Shown piece after piece: positions 49,901-61,239 of a stretch of DNA of 64,000 bases. The stretch is from Seriola aureovittata. Lineage: Eukaryota > Chordata > Actinopteri > Carangiformes > Carangidae. The stretch lies in NCBI RefSeq assembly GCF_021018895.1, contig NC_079372.1:15528318-15592317 (forward strand). The letters run 5' to 3'. How positions within the stretch are numbered: the stretch's first letter is position 1; every line of letters begins with the position of its first letter. Made by a program: the position numbers and the translations under genes. The notes beneath the pieces were generated by a model. It saw nothing but the letters and a program-made list of their open reading frames with translations, ran no database searches and was not told where the DNA came from.

Positions 49901-51162
49901 ATCTTATCTCTGTCTCAGGAGAGGCGATGGTGATGATGGATGTCTGCCTAATGGGGCCTTTTTGTTTGACTCTTGATAAACTCTATTAGACGACGCTGCT
50001 GCTGTTATTGATTTAGCAACATTCAATCAGGTTTCTAAAGGGCTAAAAAAAAAAAAAAAAAAAAAGAATCAAAGTATTATTGTTTTCTTGAATATTTCTG
50101 GCTTGCATCTGAACAATTCTCTCCACCCTTGAGAATGAAGTGTAAATTCATAAATACTGCAACAAAGTTTAGGTGTTGTTTTCTTCTTGTGTCCCCATCG
50201 CTTCACAGATCTACAGACCATGAATTGCAGATATATTTTTATCTGCACATGGTCACACAAATCCCAGGTGACATTTCTCAAGTGGTCAAGGTCACTGAAC
50301 ACCCGTGGTTAAACCCCTGAGGGCACTGCAGCTGAGTGGGAGTGTGGTCAGGTGGGGATGAGGTGAGGTGGTGGGGCGGCACAGGGGGGAAGGCTGATTC
50401 AGGAGAAGGAGAGAATGACAGGCCGAGAAGAGGAGCTGAAGAGGACGGGGTCACCGGAGGTTAAGATAAGCGAGGCCTGTGCCGGAGGCTGAGGATTCGA
50501 AGGTTACAGCATTATCTGGTTTTGGCTGGTAACACTTGAAGAGAGGAAAAGGGAAAAATTTGTTTTATCTCAGAGAAAACCTCGCCTTGGTGTTTTTTAT
50601 TTTGATTACACAGAGTGAAATTCGAGCACAGAGGCCAGCATACACAGTAGATAAGATTAGAGCATTGAAGTAGCAAAAGCTCTTTCCCTTTGGTTATCCC
50701 ACACAATGCCTTTTAAAGGGATCAATACGACGCATGTAGGTCTTCCGTGAGAACTGTAAACTGCTTTTCCACATCACACCAAGTCAAGTAGCAAAGAATG
50801 AAACAAAGAAAAAAAACATTTGGTGGTGGGTTTATCGATTTGGTCTGATCGCTCTGGGGACCAATTTAGCTCGTTGAGGTTTAGGCCTCCGACATGCTGT
50901 CTGGTATTCGCTTTTTCAATCAGGCAATGTGTTTTAGAAAATCATCAGTTTGCTGACATCAAAGTGCTGCTTGCTAATGAGTTTTTGCTCATTACAATAA
51001 AGCTGAAAAGTGCTGAAAATCAATACGGACTTTGTTACTCAGTCTGAAAATACAACAAACAAGTACATAATTTATTGTGTAACATGCAAATGCAAGAGCA
51101 AATGTAAATGGCATTAATATTGAGTTTTCCCTCAATACTTTTTCATACTGTGTCAATGTCAT
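46906..51162. other. Intronic stretch, no gene recognised
   Basis: G runs lie at 48001-48014 and 49001-49011, a T run at 48373, and an A run at 50046-50065. A good-looking acceptor (CTTGTCCCCACAG near 48820) has no matching exon. No interspersed repeat body was recognised. Confidence 0.45.
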
Positions 51163-51317
51163 ACCTGTTGTTACTAGAGCTCAAGAGAGAAGCCTGAAGG
51201 AGGACAAGTAAATCTACATTGAGATGGTTTTTGGTCCTTAAAACCAGAAATATACCTTTTAATGGATCAACACTTTAAATAAAAAACAAGAAAAGCATAA
51301 AAAATGGGACCTTTTTA
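51163..51317 (-). mobile_element. Family A MITE copy A6, inverted 5' part
   Basis: Reverse complement of the family start: read on the minus strand it goes from TTAAAAAGGTCCCATTTTTT to CTCTAGTAACAACAGGT. It ends at the very consensus position where the direct-orientation part resumes at 51341. Confidence 0.85.
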
Positions 51318-51340
51318 AGGTGAAGATGTGTCTCATAATA

Positions 51341-51715
51341 TAGTAACAACAGGTCAGTGAGCCAATCAGAAGAGAGAATCAGAGCCTCTCCTCACATTGG
51401 CTGACTGTTTTCTGAGCGATCAAATAAAAGTATAGTATATTTCAGATAAACACTCAGAGAAACCAAATCCTGCAAGGTTGGATGGGGGGCTGGGCTTGGG
51501 GGCATGGCTGAGGGCATTGACTGCTTTTTTGTGACATCACAAAGTTACAGAGGTCCTGATGGCTGGTTTTAAGGCTCAGTTTCTGAATACAGGCTATTTG
51601 CATTTCTCTGTGGAGAAGTGCTTTGATACTTTCACAGTATTAATCTAGCACCTTGACCTGCTTTATAATTAAAAAAAAGACATGGAGATCTCATTTAATA
51701 CAATATGGGACATTT
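51341..51715 (+). mobile_element. Family A MITE copy A6, direct 3' part
   Basis: Starts TAGTAACAACAGGTCAGTGA and runs to CAATATGGGACATTTAA, carrying all 3' blocks including TGTGACATCACAAAGTTACA. Together with 51163-51317 it accounts for one whole element, the first third flipped. Confidence 0.88.
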
Positions 51716-51790
51716 AACTCAGTTTACATCACTGCACAAAACTGTAAATAAAGTCTATTTCACAAAAACAAGATCAAAATGAGTTTTTAT
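51716..51790 (+). repeat. Flank shared with 53355-53430
   Basis: The sequence from CAGTTTACATCACTGCACAA through AATAAAGTCTATTTCACAA to AAAATGAGTT recurs right after MITE A7 with scattered changes. It is therefore either part of a longer element or evidence of a local duplication. Confidence 0.75.
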
Positions 51791-52632
51791 CTACCCTGTT
51801 TTATAAGAAGCAGGAGCAGTCGCTTCTTTTTCTCCTCATCAATGAAATACTGCTGCACACTCCTTATAGCTTTTGAATCTTTGCATATTTTTAGCGCTCA
51901 GTTTGACAAATGAAAGAAATATTTCAACTTTCAACTACAGGCCACGTTTCAAATAGTCTTTCAATGGTCACTTAGCAACTATGGCAGCTTTGATCAATGC
52001 AAAACTTCTGATTCATTTTACTTGGAAAAGCAAGAAGTGCCCTGCCTCAAGGCCTCTGATTGATTTTAATGGTCTCCAGCAGCCAGCCTTATTTTTCTGT
52101 TGACACTTGGACTGCTCAATGAGCTTGGACAAACATAAAGGCCTATTGTTCACAGGCATGCTCTTACAGGAATGCTCAGTGCCTCTCCTGCTGATTGTTT
52201 TCCTCAGTGCTCAGATTTCGCACAGCACAAAGTGACCATGGAGTCATGAAGTTAGTATCCAAACTGTGTATAAGTTTGAAGAGAAAAGGAGTTCAAGGGA
52301 AGGCCTCAGACTTGATTGCTACTATCTTGCTGTGCAGTGGGAGGACAAAGAGGTTTCTGGCTTGGCTGACCTGGGGGCTGACAACTCTGTGCAGAGGTAG
52401 ATAAAGATATCAGAGTTGTTGCATACACACTGATGGCAGCTAAATGGGAGACAGGAGCTTTTTATGATCCTAAATACTCAGTGTTACTGAATATCTGGAG
52501 TAAGACGGAAGGGACTGAAGAGAAAAAAGGGCGAATATGGCCATGATAACAGATGGCAGAGCAAGAGAAAACAGAGTCTCCCATGTGATGCCATGGTTGC
52601 ACAGAGGTCCACACTGGGGTGCACATTTTGTA

Positions 52633-53354
52633 TTAAAGGTCCCATATTTTACACTTTTCTGGTGTTTTATTTGAAATATTGATATCCATAAGAAGATATA
52701 TTTGTGGTTTTAAGTACTAAAAATCATCTCAATGTAATTCTACATCTTCTCTCTCTGGCTTTTCTCTGGAGCTCTAGTAACAAGAGATCGGTGAGCCAAT
52801 CAGGGGAGGTCTTCTGATTGGTTCACCGACTGTTTTCTGAGTGATCTAATAAAAATATAGCAGATCTCAGGAAGACACCCAGAGAAATCAAATCCTGCAA
52901 GGTTGGATGGTTGGTCCAGGACGGCGGAGCCTTGGGTCATGGCTGAGAGCGGTGTCTACTATGACATCACAAAGTTACAGAAGACCTGATGGCTCATTTT
53001 TAGGTTAGTTTCTGAACACAGGCTGTGTGTATTTCTCTGTGGACTGAGCGATTTGGTTCTTTCACATTATTAACCCATTTATACCGGGTGCTGCGCAGCG
53101 CAACATTGTTGATTCCTCGTCATTTTCATGACGCATGCAGCATATAAATATGTAAAATATGTATAAATATATCATGAAAATGACAAGGAATCAACAATGC
53201 TGCGCTACGCAGCAGCCGGCAGGAGACTCAATGCTGCGCTACGTAGCAACCGGCGGGAGGGGCGCTATGCAGCATCCGGTATAAATGGGTTAATATAGAA
53301 CCTAGACAAAAAAAAAGACATGGAAATCTCACTTTATACGATATGAGACCTTTA
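52633..53354 (+). mobile_element. Family A MITE, copy A7 with nested piggyBac-like MITE
   Basis: TTAAAGGTCCCATATTTTAC at the start; ATACGATATGAGACCTTTAA at the end. The inverted CCAATCAGGGGAGG / CTTCTGATTGGTTC arms are present in the middle. The block TTCACATTATTAATATAGAACC is split by a 216-bp insert at its TTAA. Confidence 0.9.
53074..53289. mobile_element. 216-bp piggyBac-like MITE nested in A7
   Basis: Flanked on both sides by TTAA (53070-53073 and 53290-53293), one copy of which reconstitutes the family A consensus exactly. The termini CCCATTTATACCGG and CCGGTATAAATGGG are 14-base inverted repeats starting with CCC, as in piggyBac elements. Inside, ATTGTTGATTCCTCGTCATT and AATGACAAGGAATCAACAAT form a second long inverted pair. 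A roughly 35-base unit with ATGCTGCGCTACG is tandemly repeated. There is no coding capacity, so mobilisation would have needed a transposase in trans. Confidence 0.9.
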
Positions 53355-53430
53355 ACTAAGTTTACATCAATGCATAAAACTTTAAATAAAGTCTATTCCA
53401 CAAGGTTAAAATTAGTTAAAATGAGTTAAG
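53355..53430 (+). repeat. Flank shared with 51716-51790
   Basis: Repeats AGTTTACATCAATGCATAA, AAATAAAGTCTATTCCACAA and AAAATGAGTTAA from the downstream flank of copy A6. Confidence 0.75.
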
Positions 53431-53433
53431 GAG

Positions 53434-53475
53434 CAAGACATGGAAAACTCACTTTGTACAATATGGGACCTTTAA
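53434..53475 (+). mobile_element. Family A MITE 3' end fragment A8
   Basis: GACATGGAAAACTCACTTTG followed by TACAATATGGGACCTTTAA, only the last 40 or so bases of the family, placed directly after the shared flank. Confidence 0.85.
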
Positions 53476-54437
53476 ATTACGCTGCGACTACGACTCTACC
53501 CTTCAGCAGAACTTCACCACTAGGGATTCTGGAGAGCCAAATTATAATGCAGTATTCACTGTTGGGCCAGCAACTTCAACACAGGTCAGTACTTAGGAAG
53601 AACGCTTGAGAACAACTGATCAATATCGCTCCATGTAGAAAACAGGACACATTGATACACAAGCTACAGGACACAGGCAAAAAAAAGTAGCCAATGGGCA
53701 TACCACACACACATTAACATGTAAGAATGTCTCTGGGTAACAAATCTAAATTTTCCTATACAAGTTTCAAGCATTAGAGAGAAAGCACTGTAGGGGTTCC
53801 ATTTCAGAACTCACAGCTCCACATTCACTTTTAACCTATCTCCAGAGAGACACTAGTCAGGGAACAGAAAGTGATGCAGCACTGAGGCATGCGTGGAGAA
53901 AGGCCTTGAAATCAGTGGGCCTTGGAGCGGGAATGGCCTGTCAGGAAACATAGGAGAAAAAAAAAAGAAATCACTTGGAATATAGAGACACTTCTTTGTC
54001 TGCAGATGCTTCTAATAAACGCAAACGTTTGCAAGATAATAACGTAGATCTAATCAAAACACAGGCACCCGCGCAACACACCTGTAATGGCACAATCGCA
54101 GTGAAAAAGCACCCGGCTCTTTCATTACAGCGTTGTACAACAGTGGGCTCACTTTGGGATTTATTAGGTAAAATCTAAGGGGGCAAATGAAGCAGTGAGA
54201 TGAGAGGAACACACAAACACAGATAGAAGAGCTGAGATAATGCATGTAACATGAATGCTTCGGTTCACACACGCCATTCGTACTAGAAACACACAGACAC
54301 GGCTGTTCCTGACGAACAGACTCGACGCACTCGCCCCTTTTCCCCCCCAACACACACACATGCACACTAATCCATAGTTCACTTAACAATGACTTGGCAC
54401 TGTGCTCACTGAACTAAAAAAAAAAAGTATGTCTGTG

Positions 54438-54438
<1 letters not shown>

Positions 54439-54504
<66 letters not shown>
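54439..54504. repeat. (TG)33 microsatellite
   Basis: Pure TG run of 66 bases. Confidence 0.98.
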
Positions 54505-54509
<5 letters not shown>

Positions 54510-54672
54510 AGGCGGGTGGGAGGTGGGGGTTAAGTATTGCCCCAGCTGGGTTCCAGCAGAGTGCAGCATAACACACTCCTGTTGTTCTTCCTGACCCCCA
54601 AGACAAGGCTCGGCCAGGCACGCACACTACCTCACACAACCCTAAACTCCTCCTGACTGAGCCAACCCTCCC

Positions 54673-54810
<138 letters not shown>

Positions 54811-55300
54811 TCCTCCAAATGGCTTCTTCCCTCCCTGAGGTCTGAACATGGATCAGGAGAACAATAGGCTCCATTAGCCCACCCTCAGTTCCCTCCCTTT
54901 CTCAGGAGAGATATTTCCTTTAGTTGTGCAATTATTTTGTATGAATAATAACACCCCTGTGTAACCTCGTCTGAGGGAAGAGATCTTGGCCCGAAGGCAG
55001 CAATAGTGACTGTTTGGCTGCCACCATGTGTTAGCCACTCCTCTTGGCTTGCAAAGTGAGCAGAGCTGAGCAGTTCAACTAAAAGTACAAGAATCGTGTT
55101 TCACTTTGGGTCTTTTTTTTTTTTTTTTTGTACATTTGTTGAATTATGCACTTAAAAAGGGACTCAAGATTAACATTTGGTTAGCCATAAATATATCCAC
55201 TGTTACAGTCATCATAAAGTGTAAGTATGTATATTTGCAAAGAAAAAAGGTCTCACGAGGCTTCTATCTCCGCAGCACACACACCATCCACGCAGGGCAG

Positions 55301-55880
55301 TAGAGATGTTCCGGTACCATTTTTTTTCCTTTCCGATACCTGAACTTGTGAACCTGATCTGACACCATTGCATTAAAAAACAATCTGTATACTACTGACC
55401 CTGTATGGATGTGAGATCACTGCTGTCATTGTTGTATGGCATGGCTCTAAGAAACTCTATTTTATTATCTAATCTGACTGTCAATCATAAAAAAATTAAG
55501 TCTTGACATAAACAACATTTCCTACAGTTGTCCTTTTAACTGTTGGGACTTTCCAGTATAACATATTGCCAAATTTGCTAATGGCTAACCTTACACTGTT
55601 AACCAGAAATCATTTCTGCTTTGCTGCTCTAAAACAGTAGTTGCCAGTTGCTGCACAATGCAAGTTCCTGTGCAACCTACTGTTTTAAAGCAGCAAAAAA
55701 GAATTGATTTCCAGGGAACACTGCTGTTTTATCCGGTTGTGAAACTTTAAAGTCTATATATGTTAATAAATGACATGGTACTGGATCGGTGCGTAGACCC
55801 GCGTACTTGCCGATACCTGATACTGTATTTTAGGCAGCATCGGAAGCATTAGTATCAGTATCGGAACCCCTTTACGGGGC
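55301..55880 (+). mobile_element. Old teleost repeat, TTCCGATACC...GGTATCGGAA type
   Basis: Opens AGAGATGTTCCGGTACCATT with TTTCCGATACCTGAAC and closes with CCGATACCTGATACTG, then AGTATCAGTATCGGAAC. The outer ends are inverted GTTCCGRTACC / RGTATCGGAAC words, typical of a widespread fish DNA-transposon relic. The interior contains the imperfect hairpin at 55609-55716. Confidence 0.65.
55609..55716. repeat. Large imperfect hairpin inside the 55.3-55.9 kb repeat
   Basis: The left arm AGAAATCATTTCTGCTTTGC plus TGCTCTAAAACAGTAGTTGC pairs with the right arm CTACTGTTTTAAAGCAGCAA and AATTGATTTCC. About 40 of 48 positions seem to pair by eye around a short centre. Confidence 0.6.
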
Positions 55881-56875
55881 AGATTTCATTCAAAAATACA
55901 GACTGTTATCCATCGGGGACACTGCTCTCTGCCCGTCTCTCTACTAATGTTATGCCCTGCCGGCTCAATAAGCAGGACTCACATCATACTGTTGGAGAAA
56001 CGCCATCAAAACTTCCTTTCAACTCTTCACCTCAGCAGTTTTGACAGAAAGAGCTCTAGAGTCAAACTCTCTTATGAAGCATTTCAAAGTGCAACCACTT
56101 CAAACAAACAGGTTCATTGCACCAGAGGGATTTTTTTTTTTTTTATGACTTGGATGCTTTTCAAAGAGAACCAGGTCTTAATATGGCCACAATGCAGTGA
56201 TGTTTGAGCATATTTCTACTGCTTTTGCACGTCGTAGGCAGCAGCTCAAAATGCCCAGCATGTGACTGGCAGACCAAACGCGGGAGACTTAAACCATCAC
56301 ATGCTTAACTTAGATTACCTCTGACCAGCTGAGCATGTCGTGATTGGCAGACACATTAAATACAAGAATCACATGCTGCGCTAGTGTAGGCTAATCCCCA
56401 AATCATTGATATTCATATCAAACGTGAGGCAGGCTGTCTGTCAAACAGGGTAAAGTCCAGCCTCGAGGGCAAACTCTTAATTGGTAAAACGAATTTCCTC
56501 AAAGGAAGTTGTGTGTTTTTTTTTTTTGAATACTCAGTAATGTAGGAGTATAATGTGGGAAAAAAAAGACGTAGCAAAGGATTAAAAAGAACAAAAAAAA
56601 GATATCTACATTTGAAAAACAAAGTTTCTGCCCAAGGCTGAGATGTTGAAATAATGCTGTAGCTGCAGGCTGTCAGCAGTAAGCAAACACTCAGTTCAGT
56701 TGTTTGTACTGGAATATTTACACAGCCCATGTCATCTAGCTCCAAGAAGAACCGAACAATGTGTGTGTGAGCATGAGTGAGTCTATTTTCGAGGGTTAAT
56801 CTGATGGTAAATAAAAGTCAATCACATGAGTGCTGTGGGGAATTATTTCCTTCCAAAAGCAATCAAGCTTTTTAT
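55881..56875. other. Intronic stretch, no gene recognised
   Basis: T runs at 56131-56143 and 56516-56527; otherwise unremarkable AT-rich DNA. Confidence 0.45.
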
Positions 56876-57185
56876 TTAAAGGTCCAATATTGTATAAGGT
56901 GAGATCTCCATGCCTTTTTTGATTACAAAGCAGGTCTAGGTTCTATATTAATACTATACTAAGCTTTCAGTCCACAGGGAAATCCACACAGTCTATATAC
57001 AGAAACTGAGCTTTAAAACGAGCCGTCGGGACTTCTGTAACTTTGTGATATCACAACAAAGCAGTCACTTCTCTCACCCATGCCCAAAGCCCAGGCCACC
57101 CACCTTTAAAGCACAAATTTATCTACTTGTGGATATCAACACTTAAAATAAAACATTGGAAAAGTAAAAATATTGGGACCTTTTT
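56876..57185 (-). mobile_element. Family A MITE, copy A9, internally deleted
   Basis: Minus-strand copy. The plus strand starts TTAAAGGTCCAATATTGTAT with GAGATCTCCATGCC and ends AAAAATATTGGGACCTTTTT. Shared blocks appear in reverse complement (TCTAGGTTCTATATTAATAC, GACTTCTGTAACTTTGTGAT). The stretch from the ACCAAAAACCATC block to the GATTGGC arms is missing, joining the two ends directly. Confidence 0.88.
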
Positions 57186-57515
57186 ATATCTTCCACTAAT
57201 CATGCTTAATCATAAATACATGAGGGGATGAACAGCAGAGAAGAACGACTGTTAGCGCACCATAACATGATAACAGTGGACTGGTTGGATTTAAGATAAT
57301 ATTTGGACTTTGATAAGTCATAGAAACACAAACACGGTCATGCATCCACCCATGTACACACAGAAACTCCCATTTACACTCACACAATAACTACACAATT
57401 TCAAGTCCGTCATTAAATTCTGCCCCTCTGCAGGAAACTGATTTTCAATCATGCTTTCCTGTAAAAGCAAACATGAATTCATCGCTGGCTTTGTGTATGT
57501 GTGCACATAGGCAAA

Positions 57516-57518
<3 letters not shown>

Positions 57519-57552
<34 letters not shown>
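57519..57552. repeat. (AC)n microsatellite
   Basis: Pure AC run of 34 bases. Confidence 0.95.
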
Positions 57553-57555
<3 letters not shown>

Positions 57556-59689
57556 AACACAAATGCACCAAGTTCAGAGTCCAGTGACTACTGCTCTCCA
57601 GCTTAATGACCCAGTGAGATATAGACGCCGCTGAGCGACTGGAGAGCGGCTAATCAACACATGATTGTTGTGACATTTCCGACTTGCTATTATCTGCAAT
57701 TGGCCATAATTCGCTGCTACTACCAATGACTTCATTTAGCCCTCCCTGCAACTTACAGACGACAGCGTGGCTCATCTCCTCCCAGATGGGGCGTAGGGCT
57801 TAGCTCAGACCTCATCCCCTCCTAATCCTCCTCTTTTTTTTCCCCTCTCCTGTAGTCCTTCCTCCTCTCTCTCGCCCTCCTCCTCCTTCTCCTCCTCCTC
57901 ATTGTGTTCATCTCTCTCTCTCTCTCTGTTATTATATTTCTACTTCTTACTGAATTGAAACAGCCTGTAGCCTGCAACAGAGAATGTCAAATGCCTTCTC
58001 GTCCTCATTACAGAGTTTCCCGAGGCGCCCCCTTCCACCGAAAAGCATTCATTTCTAATGCACTTCCAGAGTGTTCGCCCCTGTTGCAACCTACCAAACA
58101 CAAAGGCAAACATTACTGTCTTAGAGCAAAGTTATTATTATCATCTAACATTTACATAATTTTTTTTTTCCCACATACAGTTTTGTTTATGAGTGATTTG
58201 CCAGCGCAGGCGATTCATCACAACTCAAGTACAGCTAACAGTTCTATTACAAAGGAAATAAATTATTAATGTATCATCAAATGCCCTTTGATTCCACAGG
58301 ATTGGCAAGAAAGGCTGAAAATAGACTACACAAGGCACCTTTGGAGCAGATTTAATAAAGGAAAAAAAATATAAGAGAATACTGGATGTGAAGCAGATCA
58401 AAGAGATGCAGAGAGAAAACACTTGCAAGCCTGACAACAAATCACAAACAGAAAACGCCACAAAGTGAGAGCTTAAAGATTTGTATGGTTTTGACAGAAT
58501 ATTATTCCATACTGCAGCAAGGGGCTTCTATGTGTGCATGTGCATGTGTGCAACTGCTGCTGCAGTGCTGCATTGCCGGAGAGGAAGCCGGACCTTGCTC
58601 CCACAGAGATCCCCAGTTGGGCTGGGATCAAGGAGCAAGCTAATTGGTCTCACTGCACTGTCTTCCTCCTGCTCCCCTATTCTTGAACACGAACACACGT
58701 GCTCTGCACACATTCACACATGCCCAACAAGCACGCATCTTTGCTCCGAGCCCAAAAAGAACCCCTTCACTGCCGTTACATGACGGACTGAGTCTGAGAG
58801 GATTCAGTTTACCTGTCCTCAGGTGAGTGGGGTTAAAGCTGATGTAAGCTTCTGTGTCATTTTAAACCCTGCACTACGAGCCTGTCTCTTTAAATCATTA
58901 AAAGGGAGAAAGAGAATACACTATATCCCTATTCCCAGGGCTTGGATGTCAGCAGGTGTAATTGACACCAGTTGGTAGTTAGGCAACGTGGCTCAATACT
59001 TACATCCTCGATACTGTCATCAGCCACACTGGTTGTCAGGGACAGCAGCAGACGGCGGTTCAGTTTCAGAAACAACAGGCTTTCAGGGTTGATTATCTCC
59101 ACCTTCAATCTGCTAGCGCGGCTAAAGCGGCCCGCTCTGCGATGACAAACATCAACATCCCTCAATCTGGAAAAACAGGCCCTGGTTGGAAACACAATGC
59201 TGCTCAGAAACTCCCCCGAAACCAACAAACTAGTGCGACAAGTTTCACGTACAAGGCTAACAGGCACGGCTCCCTCTGGAGACAAAGGCACTGAAGAGTT
59301 TTTACATGAGGCCGAGGAGGTAAAGTGATGCGTTACCCTGCACCTGCTCCCCTATGATGCAAAGAATGTCTTCCACGTTGTTATTGGCGAGCGTCTCTGT
59401 GTCCAACTTAGGGGACGAGTCTTTGGTTAATTTCACATAAAGAAAAACACATGTAGGTTCAGTGAACATGACATCTTTTCATGATGTTTACATGCACTCC
59501 ATTATGGCTATTGCCCCCTTCCTATCAACAACTCCTTCCTTTGAGGCTAGAACTATAACCCACACAGAGGAAGAGAATAAAGCCTGCTCTACTTTAGCCA
59601 GTCTCCCACATAAACCATCCACAGATGAACAGGAGGAAAACAGAAGGACAGAGGAGATAAAAAGAGAAAAAAGGGAGGGAAAGGGGGTC

Positions 59690-59707
59690 GGGGGGGGGGG
59701 GGGGGGG
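59690..59707 (+). repeat. 18-base G run
   Basis: Uninterrupted G homopolymer on the plus strand inside a purine-rich tract. Confidence 0.85.
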
Positions 59708-61153
59708 AGGGGAGTGCGGGGCCACTTATGCGCCCTGCCACCCTGCATCACCAAGCAGCCAATGATGGATGAATAGGAGCACATCCCAATAATAGAAACG
59801 ACTCGGGCACCGAGCAGGATCATTAGCTGAGTAACAGCAGGCTTTTTGGGGGAAAAATGAGGCTACATGTGTGTCTGAGTGTATGTTTATATGTTAAATT
59901 CTATCTAGTTCAGTGTGGCTACATTTGTCAAAGTGCCCAGGGCCAAATCTGCAAGGAATAAGTGCTAAATGTGTCTCCATTGCAAGGTAGTATCAAGGCC
60001 TGAGTGAAAACAGCAAGAAAAAACCAATCTGACTTTAACAGCCCGTTTTGTCCAAACCGTCGTGCTCTTTTCCCAGGCCTCGTTTCTACTCCCGATCATC
60101 AGCCGTTCAAGCGAACTTGGGATCACGCCGTTATTTGCCGGAGACAAAGCTGGTCATATATTTGCATATCGTAGCAGCAGCGCTCGCTGTTGCGCCGAGA
60201 TAAAACGGACAATAAATCAGAGTAAACAAACAGATGGCTGGAACAAACAGAGCACCATGAGAACAGAAGGGCTGCGATGGAGGAGAAAACACAGGTATCA
60301 AGGACCTGTTAAGACTGTTATAACTCTCATCTGCATACGCCATTTAAGGACTACGCTGATGGTTTCCCTCCTTGCTTTAAACCATTAACTTTAACAGGTT
60401 GCATACATTTGACATTAATGGCATCCGTTTCAGGAAAATCACGAGAAACTGAGGGAAACCTTTTGAATGGAGAGAAGAAAAAAAAAAACAAACAAACAAA
60501 TTGATATCATCTTTTTCAGGATGTCTATGATGCTAATTGTTTGTCTTTTGTCTCTGATTTTCCACCAAAATATTGAAGTTCCTGTTCTCAGCTGGCTTCA
60601 ACACCACATGATGAATATATTACTTTGAAATTAAAATAAATAAAGGCAAAAAAAAAAAAAAAAAGTTAACTTCCATTAAAACCAAAAAGTCTCCACAGTC
60701 TGTTTTTAATGCCGAAGTGAAATGAATGAAAACCAATGATTGCCTGGAATGAAGCAAAACAGCCTGAAAATGATTAATGTGCTTTAAAAGCAGTCATTAG
60801 TTAGTAATGTGGTTAATGGGCCAGAACATGAAAAAACAATTGTATTGTCCTTTAACTCTGATGTGTCTGTGCTGGTGATTTGCTGGATACTTTCTTTTTT
60901 TCTTTTTTCTTTGGGGTTGTGGTAACCCACTGAATGATCATCTCCCATAAGAAGCAACATTACAGCACCAGTGATGTAAAAAAAGTTCCTGTAAGTCGGT
61001 GTGGTCTCATGGTCACAAAGGAATCCCTCTCATCCACAAGCTGCTGCCATTCAGTGGATGTGTGACTCACAACAGAGGTGAGTAAGTCATCAACTGCATT
61101 GCTGGAAAACCGCAGCAGCTTTTAAGTCACAAACACACCCTGAGTTAGTCTCA

Positions 61154-61156
61154 GTG

Positions 61157-61238
<82 letters not shown>
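61154..61238. repeat. (TG)n microsatellite, 85 bp
   Basis: TG run with one early CG interruption near 61163. Confidence 0.97.

Positions 61239-61239
<1 letters not shown>

Noticed and set aside
58800..58835. Plus-strand CTCAG/GTGAGT splice-donor match
   Set aside because: No supporting frame or acceptor upstream, and it is on the strand opposite the recognised gene.
59690..59823. Polyproline frame on the minus strand
   Set aside because: It is the complement of the 18-base G run and neighbouring G-rich sequence, not a protein.
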